A program made the translations under genes and the position numbers. Under the pieces are notes generated by a model. It was not told where the DNA came from. It ran no database searches and saw nothing but the letters and a program-made list of their open reading frames with translations. DNA of 6,486 nucleotides. It comes from UBA2336 sp964538575 (GTDB lineage: Bacteria > Bacteroidota > Bacteroidia > Cytophagales > Cyclobacteriaceae). Below are positions 1 through 4,618 of the stretch, one piece after another. The DNA is taken from assembly GCA_964538575.1 (NCBI GenBank), contig CAZIGG010000151.1:1-6486 (forward strand), in the 5' to 3' direction. Every line of letters starts with the position of its first letter. Position 1 is the stretch's first letter.

Positions 1-803
1 ATTTTTGCAGAATCTTCAACCGTATCTCCGCCACCGATGTCTTCATACCTCACGTGCGGTAATCCAAGATCGGATGGATCAGCGATCTGTTCGCCTCCAT
101 TATAAACGTATTTAAAAGCCCCGGTGAGGGAAATTTCATCATAGCCATCGAGCGCATGAAGAATTACGAATTGCTTATCCGAATTCTGATAGAGGTAGCC
201 ATACTTCCGGGCAAGCTCTAAGCTGAACACACCAACTAATTGCCGTTTCGGAAAGGCCGGATTGACCATCGGCCCAAGCATGTTAAAGAATGTTTTAACA
301 CCGAGTTCTTTCCGGATCGGGGCAACATTCTTTAAAGCCGGATGAAACAGGGGTGCATGCATGAAGCAAATATGGGCACGATCCAGAGCGCGCTTGAGCG
401 CATCATTGTCATTCGTAAACTTATACCCAAAGTATTCCAGCACATTGGATGACCCGCAGGCCGAAGAAACTCCGTAATTGCCATGCTTCGCAACAGGTTG
501 TCCCGCTCCGGCCACTACGAACGATGACAAGGTGGAAATATTGAACGTATTCTTGCCATCACCGCCCGTTCCGCAAACATCCATCACCGGCTGATCAAAC
601 TTAACAGGAATACACTGTTCCAGCATCGCATCGCGAAAGCCCTGCAATTCATCCACCGTGATATTCCGCATCATATACACCGTTATAAAAGATGCCGTCT
701 GACTCGGATTATACTTTCCCGAAGTAAGCTCAAGCAATACCTGCCGCGCCTCTTCCTTCGAGAGCGACTGATGATCAATCAATTCATTTAAAATTTCCTT
801 CAT
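1..803 (-). CDS. trpD: Anthranilate phosphoribosyltransferase TrpD, C-terminus cut by window edge
   Basis: This enzyme joins anthranilate to PRPP to make phosphoribosyl-anthranilate, the second step of tryptophan synthesis, in the cytoplasm. Reading the minus strand from the ATG at 803-801 gives 267 uninterrupted codons that leave the window still open. The N-terminal helical part (about residues 1-70) is followed by the glycine-rich PRPP-binding loop DVCGTGGDGKNTFNIS (about 75-90), then KHGNYGVSS (about 106-114) and RKELGVKTFFNMLGPMVNP (about 164-182), all hallmarks of the TrpD family. Family members are usually about 330-345 residues, so roughly the last 65-75 are missing here. It is the third structural gene of the operon after trpE and trpG. 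An unusual 171-bp repeat-filled gap separates it from trpG, unlike the 2-bp trpE-trpG junction. Identity is very secure. Confidence 0.96.
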   Translation of the reverse strand, partial: MKEILNELIDHQSLSKEEARQVLLELTSGKYNPSQTASFITVYMMRNITVDELQGFRDAMLEQCIPVKFDQPVMDVCGTGGDGKNTFNISTLSSFVVAGAGQPVAKHGNYGVSSACGSSNVLEYFGYKFTNDNDALKRALDRAHICFMHAPLFHPALKNVAPIRKELGVKTFFNMLGPMVNPAFPKRQLVGVFSLELARKYGYLYQNSDKQFVILHALDGYDEISLTGAFKYVYNGGEQIADPSDLGLPHVRYEDIGGGDTVEDSAK

Positions 804-813
804 AAAATTTCCT

Positions 814-979
814 TTTCAAACCAAACCCCGAGCCCCGTAACCCTGCAACCAACATTGAACTTTAAACTTTCAACCAACAAACCGGCAACAAACCGGAAAC
901 TGGCGACCGGCAACCTGTCAGGCTGAGCCTGTCGAAGCCCGAACCTTGAACCCCCAACCTCGAACTTCGAACCTCTAAC
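814..979. repeat. Degenerate heptamer (nnnnAAC / GTTnnnn) repeat array between trpG and trpD
   Basis: The gap between trpG and trpD is an imperfect short tandem repeat. On the plus strand AAC triplets end at 944, 951, 958, 965, 972 and 979, exactly 7 bases apart; read on the minus strand the units are GTTAGAG, GTTCGAA, GTTCGAG, GTTGGGG, GTTCAAG and GTTCGGG. Left of the embedded palindrome, triplets end at 849, 853, 860, 867, 874, 878, 882, 889, 893, 900, 907 (GAC here) and 914, so every interval is 7 or 4 bases. The rightmost unit overlaps the trpG stop codon. The composition is unlike the flanking genes, and the open frame across it is repeat-encoded rather than a gene. Function is unknown; the layout resembles heptanucleotide tandem repeats known from other bacteria such as cyanobacteria. 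Confidence 0.8.
914..938. repeat. REP-like palindromic element inside the heptamer array
   Basis: The core CAGGCTGAGCCTG at 919-931 is a palindrome with 6-bp arms around one central base, flanked by CCTGT on the left and TCGAAG on the right. On the minus strand it reads CTTCGACAGGCTCAGCCTGA, a sequence I recall as a dispersed intergenic repeat in many bacterial genomes; that is memory and was not searched. It interrupts the 7-base register of the array, so it may be a separate insertion into an older repeat. Confidence 0.6.
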
Positions 980-1541
980 TCTTAAGCCAGTTCTCAATAA
1001 TCCCCGGCCCTTCCGGTGTCATGATCGATTCCGGGTGAAACTGCACTCCGCACACATCAAATTTTTCATGGCGGACAGCCATCACCAAGCCTTCATCGTT
1101 ATTCGCGGTAATCTTTAACGGCATTTTGATCGTATCCGCTTGTATGGCCCACGAGTGATAATGCGTTACCTGGAAGGTTTCCGGAATTCCTTTAAAAAGC
1201 TTTTCCGAACGATCGGTAACATGGGCGATTGATGTAACACCATGCAATACTTTAGGAATATTAAACAACGATGCTCCATAAACTTCTCCTATCCCCTGGT
1301 GTCCCAGGCAGACTCCCAGGATACTTTTCGATGGACCGTAAGTATTTATTAAATCCTTCATAATTCCCGCTTCATCCGGGATACCGGGGCCGGGCGAGAG
1401 CAATATCTTGTCAAAACGTTTCACTTCCTCCAGCGTGATCTTATCATTCCGGTGAACTTCATAATCATGCTTCCGCTCCCGGATAATATGCACTAAGTTG
1501 TAGGTAAACGAATCGTAATTATCGAGCACTAAAATTTTCAT
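975..1541 (-). CDS. trpG: Anthranilate synthase component II (glutamine amidotransferase) TrpG
   Basis: This is the glutaminase subunit that supplies ammonia to TrpE for making anthranilate from chorismate. The 188-residue product is a complete class I amidotransferase: N-terminal LDNYDSFTYN (7-16), oxyanion-loop motif LLSPGPGIP (about 47-55), nucleophile elbow GVCLGHQ with Cys78, and the remaining catalytic residues His169 and Glu171 in GVQFHPES. Length matches stand-alone TrpG/PabA proteins. The ATG lies 2 bases after the trpE stop, so the two subunits are probably translationally coupled. In organisms with a single copy the same protein can also serve para-aminobenzoate synthesis as PabA; the position in a trp operon supports TrpG. 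The stop codon TAG abuts the heptamer repeat array. Confidence 0.95.
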   Translation of the reverse strand: MKILVLDNYDSFTYNLVHIIRERKHDYEVHRNDKITLEEVKRFDKILLSPGPGIPDEAGIMKDLINTYGPSKSILGVCLGHQGIGEVYGASLFNIPKVLHGVTSIAHVTDRSEKLFKGIPETFQVTHYHSWAIQADTIKMPLKITANNDEGLVMAVRHEKFDVCGVQFHPESIMTPEGPGIIENWLKS

Positions 1542-1543
1542 AA

Positions 1544-2944
1544 CTAAAGTGTTTGAGCCATTAAAATTGCCTTGCGCAGCGCGCCAAGCTTGTTGTTTAC
1601 TTCCTGTAATTCACTCTCAGGGTTGGATTTAGACACCACACCCGCTCCTGCCTGGTAGATCAGGTGATTATTCTTGCTTAAGAATGTCCGGATCATGATC
1701 GCGTGATTAAAGTCGTTGTTAAATCCAAGATAGCCGATCGCCCCGCCATAAAAGCTGCGGTTCACATTTTCAAGCTGGTTGATCAGCGTCATGGCCATGT
1801 GCTTGGGCGCACCGGACAATGTTCCTGCCGGAAATGTATCAGCCGCAATCTTTACATCCGAAGTGTTTTGATCAAGCTTGCCGGTAACCTTCGAAACAAG
1901 ATGGATTACATGAGAGTAGTATTGGATCTCTTTAAAAACTTCCACGGTAACATGTTCAGCATGACGGCTTATATCGTTCCGGGCAAGATCAACCAACATA
2001 ATATGCTCCGCATTTTCTTTCTCATCGGCCGCCAGCCTGTTTGCCAGTTCAGCATCTTCCTGGTCGTTACCGGTTCTTCTGAACGTACCGGCTATCGGGA
2101 AAATACTGGCTTGTGATCCGCGAACCTGGAGCTGCGCTTCCGGGGACGAACCAAACAGCTTAAAGCTTCCATAATCAAAATAAAAGAGGTACGGTGACGG
2201 GTTGATGGAACGTAATGCGCGGTAAACATTAAACTCATCGCCTTTAAACTGGCTTGAAAATCTTCTGGACAGTACGATCTGAAAAACATCGCCCCGCTGA
2301 CAATGGCTGATTCCCTTTTTTACCATGTCGATGTATTCGGTATCCGTAACATTGGAAATCTCTCCGGTAACTGACTGAAATGAATATGTCGAAAACCGGT
2401 TGCTGAATATAAGCTGTTCAATTCTGTCAATGCCGCTATCCGTTGCGCCTTCAACCCTGTTTTCCGATAACGTGAGTTCATTGGTAAAATGATTCACAAT
2501 GATCACGTACCGGTAAAGGGTATACAGTACCTCCGGGATTGAATGCTCAGCATCCTGGATCGATACATCTTCAAAAAACTTAACGGTATCGTACGCCATG
2601 TAGCCGAACAATCCACAACCTGAGAAGCCATTTTTACCGGAAGTGTTTTCCGTCTGAAACCTTGCCCTGAACGCATCAAGCTTTTCCGTTAACGACTTGC
2701 CCATAAGCGCTTCCCGGCTCACCTTTCCATCCGGGAACTTCAGCTCAGCAACATTCTTCTTCACGGTAAAGCTTGCCATGGGCTCGCAGCAGATCATCGA
2801 CAGGCTGTTTTCCTGCCCGTGATAATCAGAGCTCTCGAGCAGAATGCTGCCCGCAAATACATCGCGCAGCTTCAGGTAAATGTTCACCGGGGTGAGCGTA
2901 TCGGAAAGCAGTTTCTTCGAATGTGTTTGAATTTTATAATTCAT
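1544..2944 (-). CDS. trpE: Anthranilate synthase component I TrpE
   Basis: TrpE converts chorismate to anthranilate using ammonia from TrpG, the committed step to tryptophan. The 466-residue product shows the Trp feedback site LLES (35-38) with its partner NPSPYLFYF (about 248-256), then the chorismate-binding catalytic domain: PIAGTFRR (about 283-290), VDLARNDISR (about 318-327), FPAGTLSGAPK (371-381) and AGAGVVSKSNPESE (about 432-445). The intact LLES and NPSPY elements favour a feedback-inhibited TrpE over PabB. I chose the ATG at 2944-2942. The longer open frame would begin with TTG at 2974, inside the T-rich tail of the attenuator terminator, which cannot be the usual start. Length is slightly short for the family (often about 460-520) but complete. 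Confidence 0.95.
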   Translation of the reverse strand: MNYKIQTHSKKLLSDTLTPVNIYLKLRDVFAGSILLESSDYHGQENSLSMICCEPMASFTVKKNVAELKFPDGKVSREALMGKSLTEKLDAFRARFQTENTSGKNGFSGCGLFGYMAYDTVKFFEDVSIQDAEHSIPEVLYTLYRYVIIVNHFTNELTLSENRVEGATDSGIDRIEQLIFSNRFSTYSFQSVTGEISNVTDTEYIDMVKKGISHCQRGDVFQIVLSRRFSSQFKGDEFNVYRALRSINPSPYLFYFDYGSFKLFGSSPEAQLQVRGSQASIFPIAGTFRRTGNDQEDAELANRLAADEKENAEHIMLVDLARNDISRHAEHVTVEVFKEIQYYSHVIHLVSKVTGKLDQNTSDVKIAADTFPAGTLSGAPKHMAMTLINQLENVNRSFYGGAIGYLGFNNDFNHAIMIRTFLSKNNHLIYQAGAGVVSKSNPESELQEVNNKLGALRKAILMAQTL

Positions 2945-2963
2945 CTTAAGCTTTTCAACAGGG

Positions 2964-2997
2964 TATAAAAACAAGAAGCCCGCTGTGAACAGCGGGC
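2964..2997 (-). terminator. trp attenuator: intrinsic terminator (3:4 hairpin)
   Basis: On the minus strand GCCCGCTG (2997-2990) pairs perfectly with CAGCGGGC (2985-2978) around the loop TTCA, giving an 8-bp GC-rich stem, followed at once by the T-rich tract TTCTTGTTTTTATA (2977-2964). It sits 20 bases before the trpE ATG and after the Trp-rich leader peptide. It should therefore stop transcription before trpE when tryptophan is plentiful. Its 5' arm and loop also contain the sequence that pairs with the upstream antiterminator strand. Confidence 0.88.
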
Positions 2998-3054
2998 CCC
3001 TGGCTTATGGTTTACTCATAACAAGGCTGTTCACATATCCGTTTCAGATATATG
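2984..3054 (-). promoter_or_regulatory. trp attenuator: alternative 1:2 and 2:3 (antiterminator) structures
   Basis: Two competing structures are visible on the minus strand. Segment 1, CATATATCT (3054-3046), pairs with segment 2, GGATATGTG (3040-3032), in a 9-bp stem with two G-U pairs and loop GAAAC. Segment 2 continues as TGTGAACAGC (3035-3026), which is perfectly complementary over 10 bp to GCTGTTCACA (2993-2984) in the 5' arm and loop of the terminator. Forming 2:3 therefore destroys the terminator. Segment 1 starts directly after the three Trp codons, so a ribosome stalled there would cover it and free segment 2 for antitermination; a ribosome reaching the stop codon inside segment 2 would block 2:3. 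This is the classical logic of ribosome-mediated attenuation. The pairing is seen; the mechanism is inferred. Confidence 0.85.
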
Positions 3055-3087
3055 CCACCACCATGCTATGTTAGAAAATTGTCTCAT
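3031..3087 (-). CDS. trpL: trp operon leader peptide TrpL
   Basis: This 18-residue open frame, MRQFSNIAWWWHISETDM, starts at the ATG at 3087-3085 and ends with TGA at 3033-3031. Three consecutive TGG codons (residues 9-11) make its translation a direct sensor of charged tRNA-Trp. It lies upstream of an antiterminator/terminator pair and about 90 bases before trpE, the expected order for an attenuation leader. The Trp codons fall immediately before segment 1 of the 1:2 hairpin, and the stop codon lies within segment 2. No Shine-Dalgarno sequence is obvious, as is usual in Bacteroidota. The peptide itself probably has no function beyond being translated. It starts 14 bases after the THX gene stop. 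Confidence 0.88.
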   Translation of the reverse strand: MRQFSNIAWWWHISETDM

Positions 3088-3101
3088 CGTTACACTTACG
3101 C

Positions 3102-3284
3102 CTAAGCTTCAGCCTTTTTACGCGGTGCACGTTTTGGTTTCGCTGCGCTTGTTGCTGCTGTTGTTGCCTTCTTCTTGGACGCAACACGCTTCAATCTTGC
3201 CTTAATCTTGTTTTTGTTGCGGCTGACACCAAAAGAGCCCGTTGTGCGCTTGCCTTTTTTACTTTTTTTGTCTCCTCTTCCCAT
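3102..3284 (-). CDS. 30S ribosomal protein THX-like small basic protein
   Basis: The 60-residue product begins MGRGDKKSKKGKRTTGSFG, closely resembling the THX peptide bound to the head of the 30S subunit in Thermus and widespread in Bacteroidota (typically starting MGKGDKKSKRGK). After the conserved N-terminus comes a Lys/Arg-rich middle and a Lys/Ala/Pro-rich tail (about residues 35-60, ending PKRAPRKKAEA) like that of histone H1-type proteins, probably disordered and RNA-binding. I start at the ATG at 3284-3282, because a longer frame to 3359 would add 25 residues including four cysteines that do not fit the family and would overlap the promoter candidate. It is followed after 14 bases by trpL without an intervening terminator, suggesting cotranscription with the trp operon. 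A generic basic DNA-binding protein is the alternative. Confidence 0.8.
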   Translation of the reverse strand: MGRGDKKSKKGKRTTGSFGVSRNKNKIKARLKRVASKKKATTAATSAAKPKRAPRKKAEA

Positions 3285-3306
3285 GAGTTTTTTATAAATC
3301 TTGAGG

Positions 3307-3338
3307 CAAGTATAAGAAACCGGCCTGGGATCACAAAA
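3307..3338 (-). promoter_or_regulatory. Candidate Bacteroidota promoter for the THX gene (and possibly the trp operon)
   Basis: On the minus strand a -33 element TTTTG (3338-3334) and a -7 element TATACTTG (3314-3307, one mismatch to TAnnTTTG) are separated by 19 bases, the spacing typical of the main sigma factor in Bacteroidota. Transcription would start about 15-18 bases before the THX ATG. I see no comparably good promoter between here and trpL, so this may also drive trpL-trpEGD. Confidence 0.55.
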
Positions 3339-3376
3339 TAATAAGCAGGCATTTTTCACGGTTGCGGTCGATGCCC

Positions 3377-3384
3377 TATTTTTG
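3377..3384 (+). promoter_or_regulatory. Candidate -7 element for the 79-residue gene
   Basis: TATTTTTG matches TAnnTTTG exactly and ends 7 bases before the ATG at 3392, so transcription would begin at or next to the start codon. The -33 region is poor: only a T-run at 3352-3356 lies about 20 bases upstream. In-frame TGA at 3383-3385 rules out an upstream start. Confidence 0.4.
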
Positions 3385-3391
3385 AATCGCC

Positions 3392-3631
3392 ATGGCGAAG
3401 AACCAAAATATCGTTCACCAGTACTTTAAAAAGAAGCATGACGGACTGCTGATCTTAGTCAGGGTGAACCCGATTCATTACTCCGGAACGGAGATTACCA
3501 TCGGAGACGGCCAACAGCCAGCCATCCGCGAGTTGCAGTTTGACGAGGGCATTTTTGAAGACTTAAAAGCTGATGCATTTGAAGCATGCAGTCCGCTGGA
3601 GTTTAACCTGTACCTCTCCGGACTTGCTTAA
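3392..3631 (+). CDS. Conserved-looking 79-residue protein of unknown function
   Basis: I do not recognise this protein. The frame begins ATG GCG at 3392, is closed upstream by an in-frame TGA at 3383-3385, and has no second Met, so the start is forced. The product has a basic N-terminus (MAKNQNIVHQYFKKKHDG), a hydrophobic stretch LLILVRVNP too short to span a membrane, an acidic middle (FDEGIFEDLKADAFEA) and a C-terminus EFNLYLSGLA. It has no signal peptide and no cysteine pair. Its mixed beta/alpha-looking composition is that of a small soluble protein rather than random frame. It is divergent from the THX gene, with 107 bases between the starts, and tail-to-tail with higA with one base between stops. 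The codon use resembles its neighbours, supporting a real gene. Confidence 0.7.
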   Translation: MAKNQNIVHQYFKKKHDGLLILVRVNPIHYSGTEITIGDGQQPAIRELQFDEGIFEDLKADAFEACSPLEFNLYLSGLA

Positions 3632-3632
3632 G

Positions 3633-4013
3633 TTAAGATGTTGCTAATTTTGGTTCCTGGATCAGGACATCGACAGGTAATTGAAGCAGCCTGCTTAAGT
3701 TTCTGATCATCCGGAGGGAAAGTGGTATTTTATTGTTCAATACTTTGGAAACCGTGCCCTTGTCACCAATAGCCTCAACCAGGTCTTTTGGCTCAAGCCC
3801 CAGATCCTCCATTCGGATTTTTATAGCTTCTATCGGATCAGGCAATCCAATGGGATAATGCTCCTCTTCATATCGCTCCACTAAGTAAAGTAAAAGCTTC
3901 ATTTCCTTGCCTGAATCAGTCTTTACACCCGGATTAAGCTCCATAAGCGCTTCTATTCTTTTTAAGGCGGCATCGTAATCCTTTTTACTCTCTAAAATAG
4001 ACCAGTGTTTCAT
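3633..4013 (-). CDS. higA: HigA-type antitoxin with helix-turn-helix domain
   Basis: This 126-residue protein resembles the HigA antitoxins of COG5499. An N-terminal helical part (about 1-58: MKHWSILESKKDYDAALKRIEALMEL, then YLVERYEEEHYPIG) leads through LPDPIEAIKIRMEDLGL to an XRE-like helix-turn-helix (about 60-115), whose turn and recognition helix lie around KDLVEAIGDKGTVSKVLNNKIPLSLRMIR. It should neutralise the adjacent toxin and repress the pair by binding an operator upstream of higB. It follows the toxin gene after a 5-base gap, the toxin-first order typical of higBA. Start at the ATG at 4013. The stop lies one base from the stop of the convergent 79-residue gene. Classification as HigA is strong; the toxin pairing is inferred from adjacency. 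Confidence 0.9.
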   Translation of the reverse strand: MKHWSILESKKDYDAALKRIEALMELNPGVKTDSGKEMKLLLYLVERYEEEHYPIGLPDPIEAIKIRMEDLGLEPKDLVEAIGDKGTVSKVLNNKIPLSLRMIRNLSRLLQLPVDVLIQEPKLATS

Positions 4014-4018
4014 AGACG

Positions 4019-4312
4019 TTAAACGTTACGTACATCAATAGTATCATATTCAGCATGTGTGCCAATCCACTTTACCTGAATTGCCTTGTATCTGAAGCTG
4101 AAACGTGCAATTAATCTGTATTTATTTCCCTTTATGTTAAAGACCATTCTGTCGTCACCCACAACATCCGCAGTGGGATAGGTTTTGCGAACCTCATTAA
4201 AATTGCTCCAGCCCGCGCGTTTACAGATTTTGAACCACATCTCCAGCGAATCTTTTGAGTCGGCATGTATCACGTAAAACTCAACAAGGAATTTCCGGCT
4301 AATAACATTCAC
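4019..4312 (-). CDS. higB: HigB-type mRNA interferase toxin
   Basis: The product fits the HigB_toxin family (RelE-like fold), whose members cleave mRNA in association with the ribosome. Visible family features are the N-terminal NVISRKFLVEFY, the aromatic GWSNFNEVRK, the core VVGDDRMVFNIKGNKYRLI and the C-terminal WIGTHAEYD, where conserved Arg, His, Tyr and Asp residues probably form the active site. I place the start at the GTG at 4312-4310, giving 97 residues beginning MNVISRK, the usual beginning of this family. A TTG at 4348 would add 12 residues and put the perfect inverted repeat inside the coding region, which is less likely. There is no ATG option nearby. The gene is intact, with no frameshift. 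Confidence 0.9.
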   Translation of the reverse strand: MNVISRKFLVEFYVIHADSKDSLEMWFKICKRAGWSNFNEVRKTYPTADVVGDDRMVFNIKGNKYRLIARFSFRYKAIQVKWIGTHAEYDTIDVRNV

Positions 4313-4325
4313 AACGTGAAAATAA

Positions 4326-4356
4326 CAAATAAGTTGGTAAAAAACCAACTTATTTG
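4326..4356. promoter_or_regulatory. Perfect 13-bp inverted repeat upstream of higB, likely HigA operator
   Basis: CAAATAAGTTGGT (4326-4338) and ACCAACTTATTTG (4344-4356) are exact reverse complements around AAAAA. The repeat ends 13 bases upstream of the chosen higB GTG, where a dimeric HigA repressor would be expected to bind for autoregulation. It lies between divergent genes (higBA leftwards, ffs rightwards), which argues against a terminator. I could not define a convincing higB promoter, which may overlap the repeat. Confidence 0.65.
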
Positions 4357-4385
4357 GTCAATCTCTCCCATACGAAAGTGTGTCC

Positions 4386-4415
4386 TTGATAATTCTCACC
4401 TGCATGCTATATTTG
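4386..4415 (+). promoter_or_regulatory. Promoter of the SRP RNA gene
   Basis: TTG (4386-4388), 19 bases, then TATATTTG (4408-4415) is an exact match to the Bacteroidota consensus TTG-N19-TAnnTTTG. It places the transcription start near 4420-4421, exactly where the terminal stem of the SRP RNA begins. Such a strong promoter suits an abundant housekeeping RNA. Confidence 0.8.
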
Positions 4416-4420
4416 CACCC

Positions 4421-4511
4421 GGTAAACCGGCACGACCAGCTCCTGCTGAAGCCCCCAGGACCGGAAGGTAGCAAGGGTAGGCGGTTGAAGCGGTGCGATG
4501 TTCGGTTTGCC
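4421..4511 (+). ncRNA. ffs: Small signal recognition particle RNA (4.5S type)
   Basis: This RNA binds Ffh and directs membrane and secretory proteins to the translocon. The diagnostic apical region AGGACCGGAAGGTAGCA (4457-4473) contains the GGAA tetraloop (4463-4466) closed by CC/GG and the asymmetric-loop bases that bind the Ffh M domain, corresponding to E. coli AGGTCCGGAAGGAAGCA. The two ends form a 9-bp terminal stem, GGTAAACCG (4421-4429) with CGGTTTGCC (4503-4511), containing one G-U pair, and GCAC (4430-4433) pairs with GTGC (4493-4496) further in. The length of about 91-97 nt fits the small bacterial class without an Alu domain. A T-run (4514-4518) follows directly. Open frames crossing here on the plus strand are spurious. 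Exact ends are uncertain by a few bases. Confidence 0.93.
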
Positions 4512-4518
4512 ACTTTTT
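4503..4518 (+). terminator. T-run ending the SRP RNA transcript
   Basis: The 3' arm of the terminal SRP RNA stem ends at 4511 and TTTTT follows at 4514-4518, so the long RNA hairpin plus the T-run could act as an intrinsic terminator. Confidence 0.5.
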
Positions 4519-4533
4519 ATCGCTTTTGCTGCC

Positions 4534-4582
4534 AGGTCCAGGAGGAATTTATAAGAACCCTACCGGACTTTTTTTATTTTTA
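4534..4582 (+). terminator. Possible second terminator between ffs and the transaldolase gene
   Basis: AGGTCC (4534-4539) can pair with GGACTT (4565-4570, one G-U pair), with a weaker imperfect inner stem, followed by a T-rich tract to 4581. The stem is short and imperfect. The same T-rich segment contains TATTTTTA (4575-4582), one mismatch from a -7 element, so it may instead be part of the transaldolase promoter, although no good -33 element is seen. Confidence 0.3.
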
Positions 4583-4618
4583 CACCTTCTTTAAAATCGC
4601 TACAACAAACCTAAAAGC

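Noticed and set aside
800..997. 65-residue minus-strand open frame across the trpG-trpD gap
   Set aside because: It is encoded by the heptamer array and the REP-like palindrome (giving LRQAQPDRL, typical of translated repeat), overlaps the end of trpG and the start of trpD, and has no protein character of its own.
1703..2116. 137-residue plus-strand open frame antisense to trpE
   Set aside because: It lies wholly within the well-supported trpE gene and has no recognisable motif; it is a shadow frame.
2945..2974. TTG-started extension of TrpE by 10 residues
   Set aside because: The TTG lies in the T-rich tail of the attenuator terminator. The ATG at 2944 gives a normal TrpE N-terminus.
3285..3359. 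Cysteine-rich 25-residue N-terminal extension of the THX protein
   Set aside because: The THX family starts at MGRGDKK. The extension would cover the promoter candidate at 3307-3338 and does not resemble family members.
4326..4356. Reading the 13-bp inverted repeat as an intrinsic terminator
   Set aside because: It lies between two divergent genes where no transcript needs ending, its stem is AT-rich at the base, and it lacks a clean T-run after the stem on the plus strand.
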